Shown here piece after piece: positions 34,901 to 46,652 of a stretch of DNA of 64,000 bases. A program made the translations under genes and the position numbers. The DNA comes from Puccinellia tenuiflora (lineage: Eukaryota; Streptophyta; Magnoliopsida; Poales; Poaceae), in the NCBI GenBank assembly GCA_012064385.1, contig QRDG01000516.1:961600-1025599 (forward strand). Reading direction: 5' to 3'. Each line of letters opens with the position of its first letter. Positions within the stretch are counted from its first letter, which is position 1. A model generated the notes under the pieces. That model searched no databases and was not told where the DNA came from. It saw only the letters and a program-made list of their open reading frames with translations.

Positions 34901-35942
34901 GGTAGCATCCACTCTTCAACCTTTTTGGCTATTACAGATTTCTTCTTTACAAAATTATTAATTTATTGCATTGACATATGATAGGGTATCATTTATCGGC
35001 TAACTCAACATCATGTTCAGTTGCCTCAAAATCTTGGCAGTTATCAGTTACTTGAGTGGAATGTGCATCAACCTGTCTCGAGAAGGTAAGAAATGCTCAA
35101 AATATGCGTACTATTCATATTGTGCCTGAGAAACATTCACGTTTTCTAAAGAACATCTCTTCCTTCAGAATAATTATAGTTTACTTGAAATAATATAACA
35201 CCTTTACCCGAAAGCTGAAATGACCAGGGCAAGATCTGTTTATAACATGCAAAACTTAAAAGGGCGTAAAAGTTCACAAGGAAAAACAAAATATTCTCGT
35301 TTATCTGCTTCAACCACATGGTGAAAGTTAATACATCACAAAATGTGTAATGGCCTTAACATTTGGTACTGCATTGCGGCTATCGTCACACTAGTCTGCA
35401 GCATCATTGTCATTCTTCTGTCTTTTCTTGCAACATAGCTCCAGTACATAATTTTGTTGTGCAATCGCGACACGTGAATGTAGATACCTGGCATAGTTGC
35501 TCAGAAGGGTCAAGTATCACTGGCACTGCTTATCTAAGGAATATCCTACGGTGCTGTTCGAAAGAATGTTATTTCTCGTAAAATTCTGGTACAAAAGTTA
35601 AATTCGAACTGAAGACCGAAACTTCACCAAGAAACTCCTCTTCCAAATTGTGGGTTTTGTCTTCAGCAAGAACAGATTTGATTGAATGGTGTTTCGATGT
35701 GCTATTTGATTTACATTTCTCCGTCCTACAAATGTCATTTGCATTGACTTTCCATCAAATTTTGTTACAGGTCATGGTTGCAAGAACATGTTGTCTCCAT
35801 ACTGGCCGGAATTTTGCTAGTTATTTTGCTGTCTTTATCAGCCTTTTTAGGACTGTATCTCTGGAGAAAGAAATTTAGAGGTCAAGCTGCATATAGACCC
35901 GTGGACTCGGTGGGGCCTGAGCAAGAACTCCAACCCCTATAA
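28928..35942 (+). CDS. Membrane-anchored nepenthesin-like aspartic protease (12 exons)
   Basis: Exons, all GT-AG with consistent phase: 28928-29178, 29278-29398, 31162-31589, 31722-31878, 32428-32510, 32616-32712, 32820-32892, 34072-34257, 34501-34622, 34800-34901, 34985-35085, 35771-35942; 630 residues. Residues 1-28 are a signal peptide. The family A1 catalytic motifs are DSGST (D104) and DSGTT (D300), with flap Tyr160. Cys114, 117, 120, 141, 145, 147 and 154 form the nepenthesin-type cysteine-rich insert. A C-terminal extension follows, and residues about 582-604 are a membrane span followed by a short basic tail, predicting a type I secretory or plasma-membrane protease. The architecture matches Arabidopsis At5g43100/At3g50050-type proteins. 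The substrate is unknown. The first donor (GTCGGT) is weak but is the only one that keeps frame. Introns carry two Stowaway elements. Confidence 0.93.
29738..29831. mobile_element. Stowaway MITE in intron 2 of the aspartic protease gene
   Basis: Termini CTCCCTATGATCCG and CGGAGGGAG, TA on both sides, 94 bp. It lies in the 1.76-kb second intron, away from splice sites. Confidence 0.88.
33717..33824. mobile_element. Degenerate Stowaway-like MITE in intron 7
   Basis: CTCCCTCAGTCCCATGTTAG at the left pairs with CTAATATGTGACGGATGGAA at the right. TA flanks both ends. The right terminus has decayed from GGAGGGAG. Confidence 0.72.
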
Positions 35943-36264
35943 TATTGGAGCTCATTGACTGAGCAACGAATAGGTAATTCTTTGGTAGAGATACTATTAT
36001 GTGGGCTGCCATATTGCAGTGGCGCGCATCTACTGTTGATGTAGTCCTTTTTCTTTGTATGTAACACAAAGCATCTAGCTTACAGAAGAAGCACAAGATT
36101 ACATGACTTGTCGGTTCAAAACTTAGAGCACTAGTTCACGAACTCTCTAGCGATTCAGACCAAGAGCTTCCTCTTGAGGCTTACAGTAGAAGTTTTTTTT
36201 TTGTCCATGTAATGTAGATTTAATAGAATAGATCAGACACAAAGCGTACCGGTATACCGGAATG

Positions 36265-36845
36265 TTGTAATATCTTGATAAGTGCCGAGTACATTCTGCT
36301 TCTTCAGTAATGTATCTGTGACAAGGTTTCGTTCTTTAGGCATCTGTGGTTTCCGGGTTGTAATATCTATTTGATAAGTGCCGAGTACATTCTGCTTCTT
36401 CAGTAATGTATCTGTGACAAGGTTTCGTTCTTTAGGCATCTGTGGTTCCCGGGTTGTGTATACTCTTGGTCTGTCTTTGTAGACCTTTTTTCTTTTTGGC
36501 AGAAATTCATTTTCTGTGTAGGCATGTTCCTTTTGGTAGAAATTCATTCTCTTTGTAGGCATGTAAAGGTGGGATTGATATCAGCAGAAATTTTCTGTTG
36601 CATGGAGGGAGACCCATTTCCTGCTTTTTGCTTGATGACTGGTTTCTGGGTTGCACCAAGATCGTTTCTCTGTTTAAAAGTTTTGAGAAGAAAAGAAAAG
36701 GAGTGGTGTTTTTCTGAGGATTCTGTGTATATATAAGTTTTGTCGGGTGAATTTAGCGTTTACATCAAACCATGCCGTTGCTAGCTGGTTTCTTTCCGTT
36801 TACTGTTTACATCAAACCATGTCACTGTTAGCTGATTTCCTTGAG
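36265..36845. repeat. Three separate tandem duplications downstream of the protease gene
   Basis: A ~96-bp unit (marker GATAAGTGCCGAGTACATTC) occurs at 36277 and 36373. A ~38-bp unit (AGAAATTCATTnTCTnTGTAGG) occurs near 36500 and 36539. A ~44-bp unit (GTTTACATCAAACCATG) occurs near 36758 and 36804. The sequence is probably 3' untranslated or intergenic between the convergent protease and dehydrogenase genes; otherwise nothing is seen in 35943-37085. Confidence 0.8.
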
Positions 36846-37085
36846 CTGTGATGTGCTTATTTTAAGCTCCATGGACGCGAGAATTTTATCATCACCGATG
36901 GCATGGCAGTAATTCAGGAGAATATTTTACCATCCCTGCAAGGTACATAGCCGCATAATTAAAAAGGAAGATACCATTATTCCAAGATATTTCTTTTGGC
37001 AATCAGTGGAGAGCCACGTTTACCGATTCATTGTTGTCGCGTAATCGGGTTAACAAAGTAAAAAACGTTCGAACTAGCGGCTCCC

Positions 37086-38140
37086 TCAGCTCGCCGGGTG
37101 CAGGTTGATCGGCTTCCCGACCGTGAAGCCGCCGTCGACCACGAGGTTATGCCCGGTGACGAACTTGGCCTCGTCGGACGCCAGGTAGACGGCGGCTCTC
37201 GCGACGTCCTCCAGCTCCAGCACCGCCCCTTCGAGCTCGCTCATGCCCCTCTCCACCAACCGCTTCAGCGCCTCGTCGCCGACGCCCGGGTTCGCCCTCG
37301 CCAGCGACCGGACCAGCAGCGGCGTCGCGATGGCGTGCGGCGAGATGGCGTTCACGCGCACGCCGGCGCGCGCCAGCTCCTCCGCCACCAGCCGCACCAC
37401 GCCCACCACCGTCGCCTTCGAGAGGCTGTACGGGAGCGCGGCCACCCCGCCGAGCATGCCCGTGGTACTCCCCGTGCAGAGGATGCACCCGCTGCGCCGA
37501 GGCACCATGACGCGCGCGGCGTGCTTGACGCCGGCCACCACGGACCGTGTGTTGGCCGCCATGACGCGGTCAAAGTCGGCGAGGTCGAGGCCGGCCAGGG
37601 GCGCCGGCGCCGCGGACCCGGAGATGCCGGCGTTGCTGTAGAGGACGTCGAGCCGGCCGTGGCGCGCGACGGCGAGGTCCACCGCGGCCGCGATCTGCGC
37701 CTCGTCGGTGACGTCGCAACGGGTGTACTCGGCGTCCGGGCCCAGCTCGGCCGCCACGGAGCGGCCGACGTCGTCCTGGATGTCCGCGAGGATGACCTTG
37801 GCGCCGTTCCGGATGAACTCGAGGGCCGTCGCCTTGCCGATGCCGCTGGCCGCGCCGGTGATGACGGCCACCTTGCCGGCTAACCTCTGGCAGTTGGACG
37901 CCGTGGAGAAGCCACGTAGCAAGGTCCCCGCAGCTCTGCTGCTGTCCCTCCTGCATCCAAAGCCATAGATGACAACAAATGATCAGCTAAACTAGCTTGT
38001 TCCTCCATGAACCGAAAATATGAACAAGCAGAAACACAAAATTAACCATTGACCAACGCCTAATTGCTCTGAAAACAACAGGAAAAGGAAAGTGACTGGA
38101 GGAGAGACCTGAGAACGAGCTGCATTGCTCTAATCATCAT
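37086..38140 (-). CDS. Short-chain dehydrogenase/reductase, plant SDR110C-like (2 exons)
   Basis: Exon 1 is 38140-38109 and exon 2 is 37950-37086, with a 158-bp GT-AG intron; 298 residues. The first ATG at 38140 was chosen because it joins in frame and gives MMIRAMQLVLRRDSSR, a basic, possibly organelle-targeting leader. The classical SDR fold shows TGAASGIG (42-49, cofactor loop), D67 after the second strand (NAD preference), NAG (117-119), N144, S172 and YSLSK (Y185, K189), the complete catalytic tetrad. The family includes momilactone A synthase-like, zerumbone synthase-like and xanthoxin dehydrogenase-like enzymes that oxidise terpenoid or phenolic alcohols. The exact substrate cannot be read from sequence. 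GC content is very high, typical of grass genes. It is convergent with the protease gene. Confidence 0.92.
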
Positions 38141-38293
38141 TGCTGCCGGCCTGAGCTTCGTCGTGAGCAGAGCTGAGGAGTTTCGAGCTACGACTGAGCT
38201 CTGTGCTCTGAACTTCCCTGTGACTGTGAGCAAAGCTGAGGTGGGAGTTGTAGATCTTGGCACGTTTGCATCATTGTATCCTGTCTGCCCAGT

Positions 38294-38304
38294 TCATATA
38301 TAAA
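38294..38304 (-). promoter_or_regulatory. TATA box candidate of the dehydrogenase gene
   Basis: TTTATATATGAA-like motif on the minus strand, about 155 bases upstream of the start codon, a plausible distance. Confidence 0.55.
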
Positions 38305-39390
38305 TCAGGAATTACTGTCTCGTGGCCGCTCACGTTACTGCCAGCTTTGGTGTGCGGTGAGTTGCATGTGTGTTCAACCACCGGCGGCGGCCTTGCCACG
38401 TTCCCACCGCTTGGTTTTATTCATCGACGTTTCTAGCCCAACATCTCGTGTTTTCAACCAGTGTCATGGGTGTCCATCGGGCAGCGTACCCAGACACAGC
38501 GGCCGAGGTGATGCACTTATATTTTAAGGTTTTATTACACGAGAAAGAAACAAGAGAGTGAGATGTGGGCAGTTGATTGTTTCGTATGCTAAAAAATCAG
38601 TGCTCGGTGGAGGCAGGTGAATTTCTGGAGAAAAAGTGGGAGGCAGGTGATTTTTAGGAGAAAAAGTGGGGGCAGGTGATATTGCGATAACATATTAACA
38701 TGAACACATTTTACGTCTCGGTATTTGTTATCGTGGAACAGAGAGCAGATCGAATGGACTTTGTGCACGTGTGCACTGCGGACGCACCAGATTGACCTTG
38801 AAAGAAGCAAAATTCCAATCATATTTCCAGAACAAAATCAACAACTCGTGAAGGCTGTCGAGGTTCGAGCCGAGCAGAAAACTAGCATTGGACTCTTAAA
38901 CTACCGAGAGGTTTATGTCTCCACATCAACTTGTTGTCGCGGAATTTTTGGTGAGACAACAAGAACAGGGACACATTGGGTCCCCTTGGAGGTAGAAGGG
39001 AGGAGCAGAAACCAAGACATCACGCCACTACGAGAGGTCTATCGGCCAGATAGACGGATATACTTCGTTGCCGCAAAGCGAGAGGATGTGCTGACAAGCG
39101 GTGGAGGTCAGGAGGCGGGTTATCCTTTTGTAATTTTTTTATCTATTTGTAATTTAGACTTTTATAGTAAATTGTACTTTTTTCCTTTTCAAGGATGCAA
39201 GGTTTTAATGCGACAATCACTAATAAAACTCAGTATTTATTCCATACGGCACTTTGCCTCATTTTTTATACTTTCTGTATTTTTCTAAATTTTTAATTTT
39301 TTCTAAAAATATTTGGGCTGAATCGGGCACAGGGGCCGAAATAGATACATAAGTGCCAGGCCTGCCCGGGCCGGCCCGCCGTTTGGCCAC
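38305..39390. other. Intergenic region between the dehydrogenase and the next gene
   Basis: Contains a three-copy 30-bp repeat (AGGCAGGTGATT.. GAGAAAAAGTGGG at 38611, 38641 and 38671). A 187-codon open frame at 38725-39288 shows no recognisable domain and drifts into AT-rich sequence. I do not call a gene here. Confidence 0.5.
38608..38682. repeat. 30-bp tandem repeat
   Basis: Units starting GGCAGGTGA and containing GAGAAAAAGTGGG repeat at a 30-base period, about 2.5 copies. Confidence 0.85.
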
Positions 39391-39391
39391 G

Positions 39392-39398
39392 TATATAT
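39392..39398 (+). promoter_or_regulatory. TATA box candidate of the small-protein gene
   Basis: TATATAT about 115 bases upstream of the ATG at 39513, following a GC-rich stretch. Confidence 0.6.
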
Positions 39399-39512
39399 TG
39401 CGTCTCTGCTAAAAACAAAAAACAAAAACCTATAATTGCGTCTCATCCCCTCCAACTCCATCCAGAGCCGAGCCGAAGCAGAGGAGAAGTTTGTACAAGG
39501 TTAGGAAGGAGG

Positions 39513-42500
39513 ATGGGCGAGTTCGACGATTACTGGGCGCGGGCGTACAGGGGCGACCCGGCGGTGCCGCACTCTGACCCCCAGCGGCTGGTTTCCACCT
39601 GGGCCGGCGCCTTCGCCCTCGGCGCCGCCGCCTGCGTCCACCACCACGCCTCCTCCCTCGCCTCCAACCTCAAGTCCCTTCCGCACAGGTACGTTCTTCT
39701 ACTTATCGCTAACCCCCCGTTACGCTTAGATTTATTTCGAATTCTCGTATTTTTTAGGTTGAATGGCATCAATTTATCTAGGGCTGCAGTGAACTTAACT
39801 GCCCAATATACTCTGAAAAAATCTGCCTGATAGGTAGGAGTACCAAGTTAGGGAATTCTATAATGTGCTTGCGGTTTGAAATGCGTTATCATGATTGGCT
39901 GATGTAATGTGTTATGCTGATTGGATATCTGTTGTTCTTGAAGGTAGTTTAATCGAACAATACGGGCTTGTTTGATTTGTAGGGTAGGAAAGACATAGGA
40001 ATAGGAAAAGTGTAGGATTGCTATGTCATGCACATTCCAATCCTATAGGATTTGGTTTGTACCAAACTTTGTTTGATTCAACCAAAGGAATTGTAAAAAG
40101 AGGTTGGAGTGGATGTTAGAATTCCTATAGGAAGTAGTACAAAGATTCCTATGGGAAAAATTCCTATAGGAACTAATCCTATGAATCAAACCACTAGCAT
40201 AGGAAAAATTCCTATAGGATAAATTCCTACAAGAATCCTATGAACTTCCTTGGAATCAAACAAGCCCGTGTCTGGAATTGATTATCTGGATTGTGAAAGT
40301 GGTACTCGACCAAAATCATGAGCACCTGCTGCTCTTTACCGTCTTCCCTGTAGGATCAATAGAGCCAAGAACTTGTCAAAGCCTGGGCACACCACGTATT
40401 TTTTCGCTTAGCGTTGATTCCTGCTGTTCCAGTGGTGCCGAGCCCGGGCACATGCCCAGGCTGACCGGACAGTAATTCCGCCCCATTGGATATGCTTTGT
40501 GTGGGACTAGGCCATGGGCCGATGGGCGTTTTGTCCTTGACCAAACCTTTCTCTCTATGTTATTAACAATTAACATCCCTTAACCTTAATTTCCTTATGC
40601 TGAGCCTAGCATTTTTTCAGTGAAGTTTTCTAGTTATTTTTAAATCACAGACCACAATACAATTAAGTTTTGTTAACTTTATGTCTATGCTGACCATAGT
40701 ATTTATGGATGTAAACTGCAGCTTGTACATGACCTAATTTTGTACTAGTTTATGTAGTGGCACAAGAGTAGACATAGCAAAATCTGACTATAATAATCTT
40801 GTCCTAGACTCCTAGTTCCGTGCGTGCATCTGTTTTGTGAGGTGAAGGAGCATAGTTTATCATCTGACGGTCGTGGTGCAGTCTTGGCCTCTTGGACTGC
40901 TGAAAGGCTCTAGTGGAGTGTCCTAGTTTTAATGTGCGCTGAAATGAATTTGTGAAGTAAAGCAAAACAGTAAAGTTAATGTGGAACAGGCAACATGTTG
41001 TGTGTAAGTATAAGATACGTAGGATAGGTGTCCGAGATATAGATTTGGAGGCCTTAAGGGATGCAAATCTAAATTACGGAATGCGTCTTATTCTCTGTAA
41101 ACTGGATAGAGAAACTGGAAAGCTTTGCTGCCAATTTTCCTGAAGCGCTGCAAACTTTAGTACAGCCACTGAGTTAATCAAAACCATTATCAAATATCCA
41201 GTGTTTATGTGCCTTCCATTTAACATGCGAGTATAGGTGGTTATATAGTGCACCTATCCAGAACTTGAATTATTTTAGAAAACATAAACAATATTCGCTC
41301 ATCCTTATACTACCTGGTGCATATGTGTTTAGAACAATGGCAAAGATGTCATTTAAATATAGGTTAAAAACCACGCAGTTCACCTTTGAAATGTGTAGGC
41401 ATAGGAAGTTATTTTATCCTACAGAGAACATAGTAGTTGTGTGGGTCTTGATTTATTCTATGCTGGTGAATGTTCAAAAAGTCCGTGTTCATGCACAAAA
41501 CATGTTTGGTACGGTATTAGCATATTCCTCAAGCTTCATCGTTCTCTTCCTAGCTGCCTTGCCTTGCGCATGCCCGCTACCTTATTTCCTAGTGGCATGT
41601 ACTACCTTTTTTTTCGAGAACTTTTGTTAAAGATCTTTGACTGTGTCACTGCTAGTGTAGAGTCATGGAAACATCTCTTTAAGAGAGTTCTTAACCTGAT
41701 AGAATGAAGGATGAGTCTGGGACTCTTCTTAGGACTGGCTTGTAACTTTTGACCAGATCTCTTCCGCCTCTCGTTGTATATACTGATTGTACAGCTCACC
41801 CTCTTTCTTGTACATAACTCCTTTTCCTTCCCTATAGTTAGTGACTTATGTTGCGCAAAGCATCATGTGTAGTGAAAGTTTTGCATAGCACCAGGCTTGA
41901 TCATGCCCCATATCGTTCCTAGTTTCGCCTATCCTTCCAATTCTGGAATGTCAGCGGTTGGGCTTGCTACTGCCAGCACTTATGCCAGTAGTGGAAGCCT
42001 CGTGTGAATCATAAAAATTTGTTCGCTTAGACCGGTGTAATAACCTCCTGCATATCATCATTTGCTGTGTTCTTGTTTTGTTTGTACTATGTTTGTTAGT
42101 ATGATCAAAGTGCAACGTTTTTTGTGTTCTCTGTCAGTGTGCGTTATTTTTGCTGTTTTGGCTCGTGCGGGCTGATATTGCATTTGTTGTTCAGTGTTGT
42201 TCTGTTTCTCATGTCATGTTTGATTCCATGCATATATCGATATTAAAGCCCATCTGCTATAACGGCATATATACTAACTCACCAACTTCTTTTGCCATTT
42301 TCTTTTTTCTCTTTACCGGCTTCCTTGTAGGATCAAGAGAGCGAGGAACTTGTCCTAGACTCCTAGTTTCGTACGTGCATCTTTTTGTGAGGTTAAGGGA
42401 GCATAGTTTATCATCAGACATTCATAGTGCAGTCTTCGCCTCTTCGACTGCTGAACTTGTTTTTTTGGCTATAGTGGAGTGCCCTAGTTTCAGTGTGCGC

Positions 42501-45500
42501 TGAAATGAATTTGTGAAGAAAAGGAAAACAGTAAAGTTAATGTGGAACAGGAAACATGTTGTGTGTAAGTCTAAAATACGTAGGATAGGTCTGCGAGCTA
42601 TAGATTTGGAGGCCTTCAGGCATGCAAATCTAAATCACGGAATGTGTCTTATTCTCTGTAAACTGGATAAAGAAACTGGGAAGCTTTGCTGCCAATTTTT
42701 CTGAACCAACTACAAAACTTTAGTACAGCCGCTGAGTCAAACAAAACCATTATCAAATATCCAGGGTTTATGTGCCTTACATTTAACACACGAGTATAGG
42801 TGGTTTATCTAATGCACCTATCCAGAACTTGAATTATTCTAGAAAACATGAACAGTATTCACTCATCCTTATACTACCTGGTGCATATGTGTTTAGAACA
42901 ATGACAAAGATGGCATTTATAAATATAGGTTAAAAACCACCCTTTTTTTCAAACGAAAAAACACTGTTCACCTTTGAAATGTGTAGACGTAGGACATTAT
43001 TTTATCCTACAGAGAGCATAGTAGTTTTGTGGGTCTTAATTATTCTATGCTGGTAAATGTTCAAATAAGTCCATGTTCATGCACAAAACATGTTTGGTAC
43101 AGTATTAACATATTCCTCCAGCTTCATCGTTCTCTTCCTAGCTGCCATGTCTTGCGCATACCCATGACCTAGTTCCCTAGAGGCTTGTACTACCTTTTTC
43201 TGTTGGCCTGATGTAATCTTGTCATGGTGTAAACTGCACACATAGGTTGTGTGCTTGTTGTGGCGTGAATACACACATAGATTGTGTGCTGCTTGTGGTG
43301 TGAACACATGAGTTGTGTCCTGAGTAGATAGGCATGCTGCAATATGTTTGCAGCTGTCTGCAGGTTGTGTGAGAGTAATCCTTGCTCAAGAGTTAAGTCA
43401 GTAGGTGCCAGTATGTTCTAGACTACTATTTACATGTAATTCTCAGGCTGTAAGATAGGGTAGCATTAGAAGGCAGTAGAGGGCTCTAGAATGCTGTAGC
43501 ACCGACCTTGAACCCTCTATATAAGGAGAGGCACCCTATATGGAGAGAAGCAAGGAGAGCTGGAGAGGCATTAATTGCTGCTCCTATAAGGTCCTAGCAT
43601 AGGTTGCTGAGGGCAAGCATGTGTCGCTAAGTCTGTAGGCAGTTGTTGCTGCAAAAGATAATAGAAAGGAAGACATCTGTTGCCCAAAACTTGTGTGCTC
43701 CTCTCTAGTTCTAGTCCCCTGTTTTCTTCATTGCCTCAAGAGAGAGAAGAGAGAATAGAGAGGGAACACCCCCAGCATTTTCAGCTACCAGCCCATGACC
43801 ACACTTTTTTCGACAACTTTTGTTAAAGATCTTTGACAGTGTCAATGCTAGTGTAGTGGAAACATCTCATAAGACAGTGCTTAACCTGTTAGACTGAAGG
43901 ATGAATCTTGGACTCTTCTTAGGCAGTGGATCGTAACTTTTGACTAAATCTCTTCCGCTGCCTCTCGTTGTATATACAGGCTGTACACCTCGCCCTCTTT
44001 CTTGTACATAGCCCCTTTTCCTTCGCTACAGTTAGTGACTTATGTTGCGCAAAGCATCAGGTATAGCGAAATTTGTGCATAGCACCAAACAATTCAATTT
44101 TGTTCCACAGTGCACCAGGCTTGATCATGCCCCATATCCTTTCTCTCTACTCTCACTCCTAATTTCGTATATCCTCTTCAATTCTGGACTTGTCAGCAGT
44201 TGGGCTCGCCACTGGCAGCACTTATGCCAGTAGTGGAAGCCTCGTTTGCTTTATAAGAATTTGTTGGCTTTTTGGCTTTGTCCGTTCTAATAACCTCCTG
44301 CATACCATCATTTGATGTGTTCTTGGTTTTCTTTGTACTATATTTGTTAGTATGATCAAAGTGCAAACGTTTCTCGTGTTCTCTGTCGGTGTGTGTTATT
44401 TTTTCTGTTTTGGCTCATGCGGGCTGATATTGCATTTGTTGTTCACTGTTGTTCTGTTTCTCATGTCTTATTTGGTTCCATGCATATATTGATATTAAAT
44501 CTCATCTGCTATAACTACAGACTGACTCATCAACTTCTTTCCCTGCAAAAAAAAAAAAAACTCATCAACTTCTTTTGCCTTTTTTTTTCTCTTTCACACA
44601 TCAATACCGTTGATCGATCTTCTGCTAAATAGATGACTGGTCGTTTCAGCATTCACTTTCATACTAGTTTGCGAACATGATGTAGTTCTACAGGTTGGTA
44701 GAAAGTGAGTAGAAATTACATTAGTCGTGGTGTTATCTGAAGTTAAAGTAAAAATTTGGTGTTTTGTGGGATTGTGGGACTGGTGTCAATACAACCTGAT
44801 GCATTGTGCAACTTTTAATTGTATTTAGAAGGAAATCAAATCATGTTATGGCCTTCATGAGATGCATCTACAGACACTCAATGTACCCTGGACCTCCTGC
44901 GGTAAGTCTAATTTAAACTAGGAGTTTGGTTGAACTCATTAACCGGTCCGTAGAAAAAGTTTTAATTTGTTAGCTTTGCCAAAGATAGCACACAGTACAC
45001 AGTGGACACACCTCACACTTCTCACGTTGTACAATGGAGGAAATGAAGTACACGCACAAACATATGGAGTTTTTGCGGAACATACACATGGAGATTACAC
45101 GTCACTAACTGCTTGATCCACTAATAACTCCACTAGCTAGCTGCATACACACACACCTTGAGTGATAACCATCTCTGCAGAACGTTTTAGATATGCATGT
45201 ACAGGACCAAGCCTCACCAAATAGTTCCCGCTCCTTCCTTCATGTTGATGGCTGCTCCGCCCCCTTGGCGTATATGCACGCATCTTACTACTAACATAGG
45301 CATGCAACTATTTAACACTACGAGCTTCGCATGTGTACACGTGATCACGTCTCTACCTGTGCACGCAGCCGCAACTTCTAGTGTTATCACTCAACTACAA
45401 ATTGAAACATGATCCAATCCTATACACCTAATAACAAGATTAGTTCCAATATAATTCCACGAAAGCACGAAGGATTGTACCCATATGCGTTTTTGACTAG

Positions 45501-46029
45501 CAAAATCTTGTCTGCACATGGAATTATGGGACAGGCATGTGTGTCAGCACTTCAGTTTGAAGTCATGTACATTCACGTTATTTTATAGAGAAGGCGATAA
45601 TGAGACAGGGCATTTTGTCAAATTTTCCACTATAGATACCTGGTGTGCCTTGCTAGTTGAGCTACCAATTGACTGTGAAAATTGAGAAATATTCCTATTT
45701 TTCTTGAGCGAACCCACTTTGTATGTGGGATCTCCAGTATATTTATCTTCATAAAATACACCTTTTAAATTGTTTTGTCTTACAAAAATCTGACTAAGAA
45801 TAAAGCTTACATGTTCTGTACAACGGTTGCTGGGTGTGCGCTTTGGGCATGTATAGGGTTGAACTGGCAACAAAGCTAATGGCATAGAGGCATTTCTCTT
45901 ACTTTTGTGTTTATATAACTGTCCGTGCATAACCATATGATTTGCTCATCTCAGCTGGGAAGACATGACGATGATGCTTGATCAGAAGCGCTGGAAGAAA
46001 ATTCTTGATAAGAAGCAGCAACAAGCTTA
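39513..46029 (+). CDS. Small conserved-looking plant protein, 3 exons, phase conflict
   Basis: Exon 1 is 39513-39688 (MGEFDDYWARAYRGDPAVPH...) with a good initiation context. Exon 2 is 44829-44901 (RKSNHVMAFMRCIYRHSMYP). Exon 3 begins at 45955. Exon 1 ends in phase 2 and joins exon 2 cleanly; the acceptor is a tandem TAGAAG, so one residue may be included or skipped. Exon 2 ends in phase 0 at GCG/GTAAGT. The natural-looking frame of exon 3 (WEDMTMMLDQKRWKKILDKKQ, stop 46027-46029) needs phase 2. A literal join ends after eight residues at 45981, giving about 91 residues. I recognise no family by name. The protein has no signal peptide or membrane span and a basic C-terminus. Intron 1 is 5.1 kb with a large internal duplication. 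Confidence 0.6.
39962..40269. mobile_element. MITE with ACGGGCTTGTTTGATT inverted ends
   Basis: ACGGGCTTGTTTGATT at the left is perfectly matched by AATCAAACAAGCCCGT at the right. The body is full of TTCCTATAGGA palindromes, typical of a widespread grass MITE. 308 bp, in intron 1 of the small-protein gene. Confidence 0.85.
40332..44590 (+). repeat. Ancient tandem duplication within intron 1
   Basis: Copy A (about 40332-42308) and copy B (about 42309-44590) share long collinear segments. Examples are CTTGTCCTAGACTCCTAGTT at 40799 and 42351, AGTAAAGTTAATGTGGAACAG at 40970 and 42530, CTTTGAC.GTGTCA.TGCTAG at 41635 and 43832, and GCGGGCTGATATTGCATTTG at 42167 and 44427. Identity is perhaps 85-90% by eye. 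Each copy carries its own insertion (about 40378-40797 in A and about 43199-43803 in B), so the duplication came first. Confidence 0.85.
43199..43803 (+). mobile_element. Insertion unique to copy B, possible solo LTR
   Basis: Comparison with copy A shows that these ~600 bases interrupt a CTTTTT tract. It begins TGTTGGCCTGATG and ends near CCATGACCACA, has a CTCTATATAAGG TATA motif near 43517 and internal ~38-base imperfect repeats (CACACATAGnTTGTGTGC). This is LTR-like, but a clean 5-bp target duplication cannot be fixed because of the flanking T-run. Confidence 0.5.
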
Positions 46030-46480
46030 AGGCGAGCTTTCTTTTAAATCAACTTTAGTTGGACTGCGAGCTTGCTCAAATTTGCTAGTACATTTTTATT
46101 TCCAAGCAATTGTAACTTGAACCTGATACGTTCTCTCTCCTGTTAATACAACTCAGTATCCCTGTCATTGCTTGGAAGATACTTTGTGCTGAAAGGAAGA
46201 TACTTGGATGAAGATTATGTCTTAACGGTGTTTATCTCGCATTATTCATTACAGCTCCACACTTGGATGAGCTTTCTATCTAGCTGTTGTGTATGACGGG
46301 GAGTTTTGGATTTGTCTGGTTTCGTGGATACAGTTTTCTAGCTCTTGTTACCTTCCGTACTGTTGAAACTTCAATCTTGAAGCTGAACGCTTCGTGTTGA
46401 TCTGCTGACGGCTGGCCTTGTGACCTCTACAACACAACACTCTGAGATAACATGCCCCGAGTAACCGAGAAAGAGACATA

Positions 46481-46650
46481 CTCCCTCCGTTTCATAATAT
46501 AAAATGTTTTAGGACTTTTCTACATTCACATTTATATCATGTATCTAGACATGTTTTAGTGTATGTATTTATCCACTTTCCATTCTTTTAGTCCGAATCT
46601 AGACAATATGTGAAACATCTAAAACATCCTATATTGTGGAACGGAGGGAG
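46481..46650. mobile_element. Stowaway MITE downstream of the small-protein gene
   Basis: CTCCCTCCGTTTCATAATAT and ATATTGTGGAACGGAGGGAG are the inverted termini, with TA duplications at 46479-46480 and 46651-46652. 170 bp. Confidence 0.93.
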
Positions 46651-46652
46651 TA

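Noticed and set aside
37098..37883. 261-codon open frame antisense to the dehydrogenase
   Set aside because: It exists only because the opposite strand is a GC-rich coding sequence; its composition (Arg/His-rich, no domain) is that of a shadow frame.
38725..39288. 187-codon open frame between two genes
   Set aside because: No recognisable domain, no promoter or splice signals, and the last third is AT-rich low-complexity sequence.
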